64,000 nucleotides of DNA from JADJPO01 sp963825645 (GCA_963825645.1 CAWGTT010000011.1:62001-126000); one strand, 5' to 3'; positions 17,758-27,751 are shown, numbered from the stretch's first letter. The notes: generated by a model not told the origin, from the letters alone. A program made the numbers and translations.

Positions 17758-19241
17758 TGGGTGAGCTGGGGCGGTACTCCCCCGAGCTCGTCGAGGGCGG
17801 CTTCGCGATCGAGGTCGGCGACGCCGAGCTGCTGCATGCCGGGATCGACCTGGCCGACCTGGTCCACCTGGTGGTGCTCACCGAGCAGCACCTGATCCCG
17901 GACGACGCGGCGGCGCGGCTGTTCGCCGTCCTGCTCGAGGCGCACGCTACGCCGGTCGCGGAGTTCGGCTACGACCCGGTGCACGGGGAGACCTACAACT
18001 GCCGTGAGCGGGTGTTCGCCGCCCGGATCGGGGACGACGCGGGCTGGCTGCACGTGGCCCGCACCCGGCGCGAGGCGGTCCGGATCGCGCTGCGGCTGCG
18101 GCTGCGCACCGACCTGCTCGATCTGACCGAGGCCGCGGCGGGCTTCCTCGGTGCCGTCGCCGAGGCCGCCGAGGCGCACGCCGAGACCTACCTGGCCGAC
18201 CAGACCTACCTGCAGCACGCCCAGCCCTCCACGCTCGGGCACTACCTGCTCGCCTTCGCCCACCCAGTGCTGCGCGACGTCGAGCGGTTGCAGGCCGAGC
18301 TGGACCGGGTCAACCTCGGCGCCGGCGGGGTCGGTGCGGTGAACGGCGGCCGGCTGCCCTACGACCGGTACCGGGTCGCCGAGCTGCTCGGCTTCGACGG
18401 CATCGTCGAGCACACCCGGGACGCGATGTGGCAGACCGACACCCTGGTCGCGGCGCTGGCGGCGGCCACCGACCTGGTGGTCATGCTGAGCAAGCTCGCC
18501 GAGGACCTGGAGATCTGGGCCAGCAACGAGTTCGGCTGGCTGGAGTTGTCCGACGGGCACTCCCGCAGCAGCGTGATGATGCCGCAGAAGCGCAACCCGT
18601 ACGCCCTGTCGATGGTCCGCGGTGAGGCCGGAGTGCTGATCGGCCGGCTCACCGGGCTGCTCACGGTGTGCCGCACACCGTCCGCGCGCAGCGACGGCAT
18701 GATCTTCGCCTACGGCGAGGTCCCCCGGGCCCTGGACCTGGCCACCCGGGCGACCCGGCTGATGGCCGGCGTGGTCGCCGGTCTGCAGGTGGACTCCGCG
18801 GCAATGCGCCGGTCGCTGGACGCGGCGTTCACCCAGTCGACCGACCTCGCCGAGTTCGTCATGCAGACCTGCGACCTGGACTACCGCAGCGCCTACCGGG
18901 TGGTCGGCGAGGCCGTGCGGACCGCCGCCGCGGACGGGCTGGCGGCGGTCGACCTCACCGGCGAGGCCCTGGACGCCGCCGCGGTCCGGGTGATCGGGCG
19001 CCCGCTCGGCCTGACCGGGGCCGATCTCACCGAGGTCCTCGACGCCGCCGCGGTGGTCGCCACCCGAAGGGGTCTCGGCGGGGCCGCCCCGGACGTCGTC
19101 CGCGGCATGGCGATGCGGCTGCGCAAGGACGCCGACTCCGTGACCGCCGCGGTCACCTCCCGTCGCGAGGGGTTCGCCGCCGCCGAGCGCGCGCTCCTCA
19201 CCCACGCCGCCGCCCACGCCGCTGACCTGACCCCGCCCTGA
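17757..19241 (+). CDS. Aspartase/fumarase-superfamily lyase, argininosuccinate lyase-like (CoM biosynthesis candidate)
   Basis: A 494-residue lyase with the ArgH-type fold: the catalytic His in QHAQPST (H154) and the flexible signature loop SSVMMPQKRNP (about 271-281). In bacterial CoM biosynthesis a member of this superfamily (XcbC1 of Xanthobacter Py2) removes phosphate from phosphosulfolactate to give sulfoacrylate. The start ATG 17757 overlaps the LLM stop. The gene lies beside 2-KPCC, a second lyase of the same superfamily, a PLP enzyme and, nearby, phosphosulfolactate synthase. That context, not sequence alone, argues against true argininosuccinate lyase, since no arginine genes are near. 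Confidence 0.75.
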   Translation: MGELGRYSPELVEGGFAIEVGDAELLHAGIDLADLVHLVVLTEQHLIPDDAAARLFAVLLEAHATPVAEFGYDPVHGETYNCRERVFAARIGDDAGWLHVARTRREAVRIALRLRLRTDLLDLTEAAAGFLGAVAEAAEAHAETYLADQTYLQHAQPSTLGHYLLAFAHPVLRDVERLQAELDRVNLGAGGVGAVNGGRLPYDRYRVAELLGFDGIVEHTRDAMWQTDTLVAALAAATDLVVMLSKLAEDLEIWASNEFGWLELSDGHSRSSVMMPQKRNPYALSMVRGEAGVLIGRLTGLLTVCRTPSARSDGMIFAYGEVPRALDLATRATRLMAGVVAGLQVDSAAMRRSLDAAFTQSTDLAEFVMQTCDLDYRSAYRVVGEAVRTAAADGLAAVDLTGEALDAAAVRVIGRPLGLTGADLTEVLDAAAVVATRRGLGGAAPDVVRGMAMRLRKDADSVTAAVTSRREGFAAAERALLTHAAAHAADLTPP

Positions 19242-19306
19242 CCCGACACCCACGCCGACCGCCGACCGCCGCGCCGACCGCCGACCGCCGAGAAGGGTTG
19301 ACCAGC

Positions 19307-20895
19307 ATGGACATCCGCAACTCCCACCCCAACCTTGCCGAGTGGAACCGGCTCATCGACTCCTGCCTGAGCGATCCGGACAGCGAGCCGATCCTCAACC
19401 TGCAGCACGATCAGGGCGACAGCGGCGACGGACCGGCCTACGACGCGATCTTCATCGGCGGCGGGGCGGGCGGGCGGTTCGGCGCGGCGTACCTCAAGGC
19501 GATGGGTGGACGACCCCTGATCATCGACGCCTGGCCGTTCCTCGGCGGCTCCTGCCCGCACCAGGCGTGCGTGCCGCACCACCTGTTCTCCGAGGCCGCC
19601 GAGGAGCTCGACCGGATGCGGTGGTTCTCCGACGAGCTGTTCTTCGGCAAGTTCGACCCGTCGAAGGCGAGCATCCTCGACCTGGTGAAGCTGTTCCGGC
19701 CGGCCGGGGCAGCGCGCACGCGTTCATGAACTGGCAGACCAAGGAGCAGCTCGACGTCGAGTACGTGCTGAACGCCCGGGCCACGATCGTCGACAAGAAC
19801 ACGGTCACAGCGGCCGGGCGCACCTTCCGGACCCGCAACCTCGTCCTCGGCATGGGCGCGCGCCCGGTGTGGCCTGACATCCCGGGCCTGGACCTGGCCG
19901 GCGTGTACGACTTCGTCTCCCTGGTCGAGGAGCTGGACTACGAGCCGACCCGCTGCGTCATCATCGGCGGCAGCAAGGTGGCCATGGAGTACGGCTCCTT
20001 CTTCCACGCCACCGGCTGCGACACGACGATCGTCTCGCGTTCTCTGCTGATGCGGACCAAGACGCTGCACCACGTCGACGAGGACCTGCGTCAGTACGTG
20101 GTGGAGGGCATGCGCAAGCGCGGGATGATCATCCTGGAGCAGGCGCATCCGGTGCGGGTCAACGGCTCCGACGGACGAGTCGCCAGCGTCACCGTGCGCC
20201 TCGCGGACGGCAGCGAGGCCGACCTGCCCTGCGACATGGTGTTCATGGGCACCGGGGAGCGACCCAGCTCTGCAGGGGGCCGACACGGTGCTCGGGGTCG
20301 AGATCGCGCAGACCGGCCGGATCGTGGTCAACAAGCGGATGCAGACCCGGTGCCGGGGGTGTACGCGATCGGCGACATGATCGACGGGCCGATGGAGATG
20401 TTCAAGGCCCGTAAGAGCGGGGTCACCGCGGCGCGCAACATCATGGGCGAGAACCTGGAGTTCGACTACACCGAGTACCCGGACTTCTTCCACACCACCT
20501 ACGAGGTGACCTGGGTCGGGCTGACCGAGGCCGAGGCCCGCGAGCGCTACGACGACGTGGTCATCATCCAGATGCCGCCCACGGTCAAGGATCTGGACAC
20601 GGTGAACCTGCCGCTGCCGTGCGCCGAGGGCACCATGCTCTACGCCTTCAGCAAGCCCGAGCTGTCCGGGTTCCAGAAGCTCGTCGTGGACGGCGCCAGT
20701 CGCAAGGTGCTCGGCGCCCACCATGTCGGCTACGGCGCCAAGGACGCCTTCCAGTACCTGGACTACCTCATCCACCGCCCCGAAGGACTGACCATCGACG
20801 CCCTGGGCTGGATGAACGAGCTGTTCCTCAACCCGGAGCACTTCGTCCAGCTGTCCCGGCTGCGGGCCGGCAACGCGAACCTCCGCGACCTGTGA
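19307..20895 (+). pseudogene. xecC: 2-ketopropyl-CoM oxidoreductase/carboxylase (2-KPCC, XecC-like), frameshifted
   Basis: Joined frames give about 529 residues, matching the 2-KPCC length. FAD motif IGGGAGGRFGAAYLKAMGG with the CoM-sulfonate Arg (R57), redox pair and spacer GGSCPHQACVPHHLF (C83, H85, C88), EMFKARKSG with the second sulfonate Arg, AHHVGYGAKDAFQYL, and C-terminal ELFLNPEHF with the Phe and His that replace the usual disulfide-reductase His-Glu pair. 2-KPCC cleaves the thioether of 2-ketopropyl-CoM and adds CO2 to give acetoacetate. Breaks: near 19711 (one G short in a G run), near 20265 (G run, one extra) and near 20340. ATG 19307 has GAAGGG upstream. Confidence 0.88.
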
Positions 20896-20962
20896 CCTCC
20901 CCAACTCCTGACCAGCCGGACCTGATCACCTCTGCTCGCTGCCGAGAACCGTTGGAGGACAG

Positions 20963-21925
20963 ATGATCCCGCTACCGGTCCCGAACACCCGGGCCCACCC
21001 CTACCGCGGGCTGTCCGTTCAGGAGATCGACTTCCCCCTCACCGAGACGGCCATCCTCGACTACCTGCGCGGCCGGGAGGTCTACCGCCGTACCGACTTC
21101 CTGGCCCTGCGCCACGAGGGGCAGACCGCGCTGGTCACCGTGCGCAAGGCGAGCGTCGAGCCGCTGTTCTCCCCCGTCACCGAGGCCCGGCTGCTGTCCG
21201 GCCCCGACGACACGGCATGGGTGACGTCGCCGCAGACCGACGTCGGCAACGCCACTGCCCTGGCCGCGGCGGCGGATCCGCGGGCCCGGGCGAGCGTCGT
21301 GGTCGGCGCCTTCGAGCACGTGAACTTCATCTGGGAGCCGGCGCCGATCCCGGTGCGGGTCACCGAGGTGGTGCCCCCCGCACCCGGCCAAGCTCGTCGT
21401 CCAGGCCGAGCAGGTCATCGCCTACGACGAGGATCTTCCGCCGGTCGACCTGGTCCTCGACCTGGTCGACGTGCACGACCTGGCCGCGGCCAACCCGTCC
21501 CCGCAGTACCTGCTGCCGTGCCGGGGCGCAGGCACCGATCTCGGTGCCCCGGTGGAGTTCCTCGACACCCGGCCCGGGCAGCGTGGCGACTGGACGCTCA
21601 TCGGCTGCGAGCGGTGCCTGCAGTTCCACCGGCACTTCTACGGCGACGAGCCGCCCCGGGTCGACGTGTGCCCGCGGGCTCGGGTCGAGACCGCCGGCGG
21701 CACCGGCCGTCCGGCACCGACGGCCGAGTCGGGGTCACCCTCACCAAGTGTTGCCTCATCGAGCGCGGCCTGCAGGTGGACGGCGACATGGTGGTGGTGC
21801 CCTGGGGCACCAACCTCGACGAGATCCGGGAGGGACTGCGACAGGTGCTGCTGCCGTTGGCGCCGGAGGCGGTGCAGGGGCACGCGCCGTCTGCGGCCCG
21901 GCCGGAGGAGGCGGCCAGGACGTGA
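20963..21925 (+). pseudogene. Conserved unknown protein of the CoM operon, two frameshifts
   Basis: I do not recognise the family. From ATG 20963 (GGAGG five bases upstream) the frame reads NPRAHPYR-like start, REVYRRTDFLALRHEG, SVEPLFSPVTEARL, then shifts near 21380 at a run of six C and continues PAKLVVQAEQVIAYDEDLPP, LIGCERCLQFHRHF, and shifts back near 21685 to GVTLTKCCLIERGLQVDGDM. The joined protein is about 320 residues. GCERC, nearby His residues, CPR and KCC could bind metal. It sits between 2-KPCC and the second lyase and ends 4 nt into the next gene, so a CoM-linked job is likely but undefined. Confidence 0.6.
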
Positions 21926-23269
21926 GCGCGCTGCCGCCGGACTCGGTGGTCTACCGGCACCTGTGGGCCACCCCTGAGCTGCGCGAGGTCTTCGACGACA
22001 CCGGCCGTACCCAGGCCTGGCTCGACGTCCTGGCCGCGCTGGCCCAGGCCCAGGCCGACGTCGGGATCATCCCGCAGGAGGCGGCGCGCGCCGTCCGCGA
22101 GCACGCTGACGTTACGCTGCTCGACCTGGAGCGGGTGGCCGAGCAGACCCGGGCGACCGGGCACTCGACGCTCGGGCTGATCCGGTGCCTGCGCGAGGTG
22201 CTGCCCGAGCACGCCGCGCGAGTGGGTGTACTACGGCGCCACGGTGCAGGACGTCACCGACACCTGGTTCGCCCTGGTGATGCGGCGGGTGCTGGAGGTC
22301 GTGGAGCGGGACGTGCGGCGCTGCCGGGACGCCGCGCTGAACCTGGCCGCCCGGCACCGGGACACCGTGATGAGCGGACGGACCCACGGCCAGCCGGGCC
22401 TGCCGATCACGTTCGGTTTCAAGGCGGCGGTGTGGGCGAACGAGCTGGACCGGCACCTGGAGCGGGTCGCCCAGGCCCGGCCGCGGCTGCAGGTGGTCCA
22501 GCTCGGCGGGGCGCTGGGCACCCTGGAGTTCTGGGGCGAGCGGGCCCTGGACCTGTTGGCGGCGTTCGCCGCCCGGCTCGACCTCGCCGTCCCGCAGATC
22601 CCGTGGATCACTGCCCGGGACCGCATCGCCGAGTTCGCGACCCTGCTCGCCCTGGTCACCGGCACCACCTCCAAGATCGGTAACGAGATCTTCGAGCTGC
22701 AGCGGCCCGAGCTCGGCGAGGTCGCCGAACCGTTCACTCCCGGGCAGGTCGGCAGCATCACCATGCCGCACAAACGCAACCCTGAGCTGGCCGAGCACCT
22801 GGACACCCTGGGCCGGGTGGTCCGAGCGAACGCCGGGACGGCGCTGGAGGGCATGGTGGCGCTGCACGAGCGGGACGGGCGGGGCTGGAAGGCCGAGTGG
22901 CTACTGCTGCCGCAGAGCAGCCTGCTCACCGGGGCAGCACTGGCCTACGCCGTCCGGCTGCTCGAGGGCCTGCAGGTGAACGCCGACCGGATGCGCGCCA
23001 ACCTGGACGCCCAGAAGGGCTACCCGCTGTCCGAGCCAGTGATGCGTCTCCTGGCCGACCGTGTCGGAAAACACGTGGCCCACGAACGGGTCTACGCAGC
23101 CACCATGGCCGGCATCGAGCGAGGTGTCGATCTGCGGACGGCGCTGCTCGACGCCGGGGTGGTCGGGCCGGGCGGGTTGTCCGAGGCCGAGCTGGACGCC
23201 GCCCTGGACCCGCGTCGCGCCCTCGGCGCGGCCACCGCGTTCGTCGACCGGGTGCTCGGACTCGCATGA
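21922..23269 (+). pseudogene. Aspartase/fumarase-superfamily lyase, adenylosuccinate lyase-like (CoM biosynthesis candidate), frameshifted
   Basis: Starts at GTG 21922 inside the end of the previous gene, reads SALPPDSVVYRHLWATPELR, breaks near 22213, and continues in the next frame with REWVYYGATVQDVTDTWFAL. Downstream are SGRTHGQPGLPITFGFK and the signature loop GSITMPHKRNPELAEHL. The joined product is about 449 residues, normal for PurB or carboxymuconate cycloisomerase relatives. Two lyases of this superfamily in one CoM operon fit the published bacterial pathway, where members of it do phosphate elimination and probably decarboxylation. Which does which is not decidable here. The break is a single-base change. 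Confidence 0.75.
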
Positions 23270-24231
23270 CCGGCCTGCTGGACATCCCCCGGGCACGCCT
23301 GGCGACGCTACCCACCCCGCTGCACCCGGCGCCGCGGCTCTCCGAGCAGGTCGGCGTGGAGATCTGGTTCAAGCGGGACGACCTGACCGGACTGGGCCTG
23401 GGCGGCAACAAGGTCCGCGGGCTGGAGTACCTGATCGCCGACGCCGAGGCCCGCGACTGCGACGTCCTGGTGACCGGCGGTGGCCCGCAGTCGAACTGGG
23501 CGATGCTCGCCGCGCTCGCCGCGCGCACGCGAGGCCTGGACGCCGTGCTGGTCAGCTTCGGGGCGCTGGTGCCGCCGGTCGGCAACCATGCGCTCGCCGT
23601 CCTGGCCGGGGCGCAGGTCGAGTTCACCGGGGACGACGACCGGTCCCGGGTCGACGTGGTCGTCGAGGAGGTCTGCGACCGACTGCGCGCCCAGGGTCGC
23701 ACTCCGTACGGGATCGGCCGTGGTGGGGCCACCGGCGTCGGCGCCCTCGGCTATCTGGCGGCGGGGCTGGAGCTCGCGAACCAGCTGCACGGCAACGGTC
23801 TTCGCCCCCGCCAACTGTGGTTACCGACCGGGTCCTGCGGCACCCAGGCGGGGCTGTGTGCCGCGGCCGCCTGGCTGCGCCCGGGCTACGAGGTGATCGG
23901 GGTGACAGTGAGCCGGCCCGCGACGGAGTGCCGCGACCGGGTCCGCCGGATCGCCGACGAGTCGGCCGCCCTGGCCGGTACGCCCAGCCAGAAGGTGGGC
24001 CCGACGGTACTGGACGGGTTCCTCGGACCGGCCAAGGGCGCCCGCTCCAGCGACGGCGACGCGGCCGCCGAGTTGGTCGCCCGAACCGAGGGGATCTTTC
24101 TGGACCCAGTGTTCGGCGCGAAGGCGATGGCCGGCCTGCTGGCCTCCTGCCAGGGCGAAACCGACGTAGCCGTCGAACCCCCAGCGGTGTTCCTGGTCTC
24201 CGGTGGCGCCCCGACCCTGTTCAGCGTGTGA
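23266..24231 (+). CDS. PLP-dependent D-cysteine desulfhydrase/ACC deaminase-family enzyme (CoM thiolation candidate)
   Basis: A 321-residue fold-type II PLP enzyme. It has WFKRDDLTGLGLGGNKVR with the PLP lysine K49, GGPQSNWAMLAAL, the phosphate-binding GSCGTQAG and a C-terminal GGAPTLF. Relatives are D-cysteine desulfhydrase and ACC deaminase. In bacterial CoM biosynthesis a PLP enzyme of this kind carries out the thiolation step. ATG 23266 overlaps the preceding lyase stop (ATGA), so they are co-translated. The gene is intact. Confidence 0.82.
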   Translation: MTGLLDIPRARLATLPTPLHPAPRLSEQVGVEIWFKRDDLTGLGLGGNKVRGLEYLIADAEARDCDVLVTGGGPQSNWAMLAALAARTRGLDAVLVSFGALVPPVGNHALAVLAGAQVEFTGDDDRSRVDVVVEEVCDRLRAQGRTPYGIGRGGATGVGALGYLAAGLELANQLHGNGLRPRQLWLPTGSCGTQAGLCAAAAWLRPGYEVIGVTVSRPATECRDRVRRIADESAALAGTPSQKVGPTVLDGFLGPAKGARSSDGDAAAELVARTEGIFLDPVFGAKAMAGLLASCQGETDVAVEPPAVFLVSGGAPTLFSV

Positions 24232-24313
24232 TCGACGCCGGGGGCCCGACCGACCCGGCCCAACCCCACTGACCTGCTCGAACACGCGGACAGGAGCAGC
24301 GCGACCCGCGAGG

Positions 24314-25402
24314 TCAGCCGGTACCGTCCGGCGCCAGCCCCAACTCCTCGCGGACGATCCGGGTGCCGGCCACGAGGTTGCACAGCTTGCGGAAGGCCAG
24401 ATCGCGAGGCAGCTGGTAGAGGCCGCAGTCGGTGGAGACCACCAGCCGCTCGGCAGGCACGTGGCGCAGTGCCCGCCGTAGCCGCTCGGCCACCTCCTGC
24501 GCTGTCTCGACGTACGGGTTGAGCACCTCGACCACCCCGATGCCCAGGTAGGTGTTCGGCCGCCGGGTCCAGCCACTGAGCACTTCCATCTCGGCCATCC
24601 CCGGGCGGGCGGTCTCCAGATGGATCTCGGTCCACCCGGCCGGGGCCCCCACCCCGAAGACCGGCTCCAGACACCGGGCGTCGAGGTCGCGATGGCTGCT
24701 GTCCTGACCCCGGGCGTTGCCGTAGCACATGTGCCAGACCAAGTGCGCCCCAACGCCATCCGCGGCCCGGGCCATCGACTCCAGCACCCACTCGTCGCGC
24801 CCCCGTGAGGCCAGGTAGGCCTGCTCGGTGACCTGGATGACCGCCGCGCCGTGATCGGCCAGCCAGCGCAGCTCGGCGTTGAAGGCCGCGGCGACGTCGG
24901 CGCGCAACGCGGCGGCGTCCCCGTAGTACTGGTCCTCGCACCAGGAGGCCACCGTGGCCGGACCCGAGTTGATGTTGATCTTGATCGGCTTGTCGGTCGC
25001 CAGTCGCATCGCCGTCAGCACCGGGCCGAGCACGGGCCGCACCCAGGTGACCTTCTCGGCCACCACCGGACGGAAGTAGTCCTGGGTCCCGGGAGCCTCA
25101 CCGGGCGGACCGTAGGGCCGGAAACCGTTCAGACGCAGCGGGAACAGCGTCATCTGCGCCTTGTCATAGGGGGTCTCGCCCTGGAAGTACTGGTTGCCGT
25201 CGGTGACGACGTCCAGCCCGGCGAGGTCCTGGTCCTTGACGCACAGCCGGACGGCGTCCTCGTACAGTGTTCGCCGGTACATGTCGACGTAGTCGACCTC
25301 GTGCACCGACTCGTTCAGGACGGCGCCACGCATCCACAACGGTCGCGGCCAGCTGCCCACCATCGTCGTGGGCAGCAGGACGTCTCGGTGGCCGACGATC
25401 AC
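24314..25402 (-). CDS. Epoxyalkane:CoM transferase-type MetE-fold protein, paralogue 1
   Basis: A 362-residue protein of the cobalamin-independent methionine synthase C-terminal fold. It opens with LLPTTMVGSWPRP and has the Zn ligands HMCYGN (His-x-Cys) and STDCGLYQLP (Cys). Free-standing proteins of this size include epoxyalkane:CoM transferase, which uses Zn-bound CoM thiolate to open an epoxide, and methylcobalamin:CoM transferases. Location next to the CoM genes favours a CoM-dependent role. GTG 25402 lies 9 nt after the ComA stop, so the two form one minus-strand operon. Confidence 0.8.
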   Translation of the reverse strand: MIVGHRDVLLPTTMVGSWPRPLWMRGAVLNESVHEVDYVDMYRRTLYEDAVRLCVKDQDLAGLDVVTDGNQYFQGETPYDKAQMTLFPLRLNGFRPYGPPGEAPGTQDYFRPVVAEKVTWVRPVLGPVLTAMRLATDKPIKININSGPATVASWCEDQYYGDAAALRADVAAAFNAELRWLADHGAAVIQVTEQAYLASRGRDEWVLESMARAADGVGAHLVWHMCYGNARGQDSSHRDLDARCLEPVFGVGAPAGWTEIHLETARPGMAEMEVLSGWTRRPNTYLGIGVVEVLNPYVETAQEVAERLRRALRHVPAERLVVSTDCGLYQLPRDLAFRKLCNLVAGTRIVREELGLAPDGTG

Positions 25403-25411
25403 GAACCGGCC

Positions 25412-26248
25412 TCAGTGCACCATCGGCAGCGCACCGTTCGAGGCCGCTGGCTGGGGGTAAGGGCCGAAGGGGTGATCCTCGACGTCCGGCAGCAGGTCCA
25501 GGGTGTCCGAGCGCAGCCCGAGCCGCAGCGTCTCCAGAGCGACCACCTCGTCGGCTGGGATGTTGCCCAGGTTGGCCACCGAGGCGAGCCGACGGACGAA
25601 CCAGGCCTGCTGATCCTTGCGCGGCGCCTCGAAGATGATCTTTGACGCCGGAAGCTGCGCCAGCAGCGTTTCCACCAGGTCGACCCGCACCTCACCACCG
25701 GACCCGTACAGCCCGACCGTCCCGCTCTCTCGGGCCTCGGCGATGAGCAGCGAGGCACCGGCATCCAGGTCGCCGAGCATCTCCTCGACCCAGGCTTCGG
25801 CGACGACGTCCGCCTGCGGGTTCTTGGAGCCACACTCCGACAGCACCACGAAGTCCTGGGCCAACTGTCGGATGAGCGTGCGCTTGTGCTCGGTGGTCAT
25901 ACCCAGCGCCCCGTTGGAGACCTCAACGTGACTGACGCCGAGCCGGTGCATCCAGCGCACGTAGTCCTCGAGCCGTCCCTGCCGGTCACAGATCTCCAGC
26001 AACGTGCCGCCGGGGCTGACGTGCACCCCATGGCTGCCAGCCAGGGCGACCTTCGCCTTGACCCCGTCGGTGACGTAGGCGGTGCCCCAGCCGAGCTTGA
26101 GGATGTCGATGCAGACCCCGGCGGTCTGCAGCAAGGATTCCAGGGCACGCAAGGACAGGCCCTTGTCCAGGACATGGGTCAGCCCTTCGCTGCGCGGCTT
26201 CGCCGTGCGGGGCGGCAGGTTCAGGAAGCCGGGTCCGATCTGCCTCAC
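25412..26248 (-). CDS. comA: Phosphosulfolactate synthase (ComA/XcbB type)
   Basis: A 278-residue TIM-barrel enzyme that adds sulfite to phosphoenolpyruvate, the first step of CoM synthesis. Family marks are GLTHVLDKGLS near the N-terminus, DILKLGWGTAYV, HVSPGGTLLEI, HVEVSNGALGM and IIFEAPRKDQQAWF near the end. I chose GTG 26248 (GTG AGG CAG ATC) with GGAGG five bases upstream; the frame stays open to 26401 but that leader is unlike the family. It is divergent from the second EaCoMT-type gene and precedes paralogue 1. This gene is the strongest marker that the island makes its own CoM. Confidence 0.92.
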   Translation of the reverse strand: MRQIGPGFLNLPPRTAKPRSEGLTHVLDKGLSLRALESLLQTAGVCIDILKLGWGTAYVTDGVKAKVALAGSHGVHVSPGGTLLEICDRQGRLEDYVRWMHRLGVSHVEVSNGALGMTTEHKRTLIRQLAQDFVVLSECGSKNPQADVVAEAWVEEMLGDLDAGASLLIAEARESGTVGLYGSGGEVRVDLVETLLAQLPASKIIFEAPRKDQQAWFVRRLASVANLGNIPADEVVALETLRLGLRSDTLDLLPDVEDHPFGPYPQPAASNGALPMVH

Positions 26249-26636
26249 AGGGCCTCCAGCCTGGTCGTCTCCTCGATCGCGGCGAGCCGCGGCGGGCGGA
26301 ACGGCAGTCCCGCGAGTATCTCGCCGCGATCCTCGGTCGCGACCTGGCCCGGCAGGACGAAATCTCATCGACTCTCTGTCCATCTGGTCGTTGCGATTCA
26401 CCGGTCAGCCCAGCCGGGTCAGGACCGCGCACCCGGCCGTCTTGTCCCGGCCGGACGAATACCGGCAGCGACTCTGTCCCGTGGGCACGCGGTCAGCGGA
26501 CCGCTCGACGGCCTACCGTGCTCGCGAGTCATCGCTGTGACCCGGCACACACCCAGCTGCTGCACGGCGTCGATCCCACGTATCGCACATCCCGAACCGT
26601 CCCGCATCGGCGGAGCCGCCGAGAGGAGCAGAGCAC
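26249..26636. promoter_or_regulatory. Divergent promoter region, comA / EaCoMT paralogue 2
   Basis: A 388-nt gap between two divergent operons. The palindrome-like TTGTCCCGGCCGGACGAA at 26442-26459 loosely resembles the perfect repeat TTGTCCGG-N11-CCGGACAA at 34728. If real, both could bind the same regulator, for example one of the two PucR-type proteins. A ribosome site AGAGGAG at 26622-26628 serves the right gene. Confidence 0.4.
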
Positions 26637-27746
26637 ATGAGAGTCGGAGACACCGCGATCCTCATCCCGACGTCCATGGTCGGGAACTACCCGAACCCGC
26701 GCTGGTGGGACGCGGGCCCGGCCCGCGACTGGGCGGGGGACCAGGCACCTCCGGATGCGTTCATCCGCGAGGCGTTCGAGGACGCCACGCAGGCCCTGGC
26801 CCATGACCAGGAGAGCGCCGGGCTGGACATCATCAGCGATGGCCGGCTGCACGGCGACAATTACGGCGACCAGGCCGTCTACTACTACATGCGCCGGCTC
26901 GGCTACGACCTCAAGGGCGGCCACCTCGGGTTCCCGATCTACAGCCGCCTGCACGCCGGCACGCTGAATCAGGAGCTCAAGCGGCACGGCGCGATCATGG
27001 TCGAGCAGGCGAGGGCGCTGAAGAAGGCGACGAACAAGCCGACCAAGGTCCAGTACACCGGCGTCCAGGTGCTCGCGCAGTGCACCAACGACCTGTACTA
27101 CGACAACCCCCGCGACCGGGCGATGGCACTCGCGGCGGCCATGAACGAGGACATCCTCGAGGTCGACGCGATGGGCGTCGACTTCATCCAGCTCGACGAG
27201 TTCACCTGGCCCTACTTCTACGAGGACTGGGCCATCGAGGCCTTCAACCGCGCCGTCGAGGGCGTGCAGAACGCGCAGATCATCGTGCATGTGTGCTGGG
27301 GCAACTGGGGCGGCACGCCGGCCTACTACCCCGACGACACCGCTCAGGCCGGGGAGATCTTCGACCTCACCCAGCGGAAGGGCGAAGCGCCCTCCGCGAC
27401 CGCCTCAGTCGTCCCGAAGTCCTACGAGGCCAACATCAACGTGCTGAACCTCGAGAGCTGCGGACGCCGCTCGGACGACCTGTCCGGGCTGGACGTCATC
27501 AAGAACCACCCGTTGCCGGACAACGTCACCTTCTGGGCCGGGGTCATCGATGTGAAGTCGACGATCACCGAGACCGCCGAGGAAGTCTGCGACCGGATCA
27601 TGCGGCTGGCCGAGTACGTTCCGCCGGAGCGCTTGGGCGTGACCACCGACTGCGGCCTGATCCTGCTGCAGCGCTACATCGCCATCGACAAGCTGCACGC
27701 CATGGCGGCCGGGGCCGAGCTGGCCCGCAAGCAGCTGGGCGGTTGA
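26637..27746 (+). CDS. Epoxyalkane:CoM transferase-type MetE-fold protein, paralogue 2
   Basis: A 369-residue MetE-fold protein with ILIPTSMVGNYPNP at the start, QLDEFTWPYFYEDW in the barrel, and the Zn set HVCWGNWGG (His-x-Cys) and TTDCGLILLQ (Cys). Its length is near that of Xanthobacter EaCoMT (XecA). ATG 26637 has AGAGGAG upstream. It leads the plus-strand operon that goes on to a zinc-ribbon protein, a flavin disulfide reductase and the two SDRs. Of the four paralogues this intact, operon-leading copy is my best candidate for the main CoM transferase. Substrate is unknown. Confidence 0.82.
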   Translation: MRVGDTAILIPTSMVGNYPNPRWWDAGPARDWAGDQAPPDAFIREAFEDATQALAHDQESAGLDIISDGRLHGDNYGDQAVYYYMRRLGYDLKGGHLGFPIYSRLHAGTLNQELKRHGAIMVEQARALKKATNKPTKVQYTGVQVLAQCTNDLYYDNPRDRAMALAAAMNEDILEVDAMGVDFIQLDEFTWPYFYEDWAIEAFNRAVEGVQNAQIIVHVCWGNWGGTPAYYPDDTAQAGEIFDLTQRKGEAPSATASVVPKSYEANINVLNLESCGRRSDDLSGLDVIKNHPLPDNVTFWAGVIDVKSTITETAEEVCDRIMRLAEYVPPERLGVTTDCGLILLQRYIAIDKLHAMAAGAELARKQLGG

Positions 27747-27751
27747 ACACC

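Noticed and set aside
17757..19241. True argininosuccinate lyase (argH) of arginine synthesis
   Set aside because: The fold fits, but it lies in a CoM operon with no arginine gene nearby, so I kept the superfamily call.
17520..19253. 577-codon minus-strand frame opposite the lyase gene
   Set aside because: Antisense shadow of high-GC coding sequence; the plus strand has the clear lyase motifs.
19250..19295. CRISPR-like repeat (CCGACCGCCG units)
   Set aside because: The units are short, adjacent and without spacers; it is simple GC-rich repetition before a start codon.
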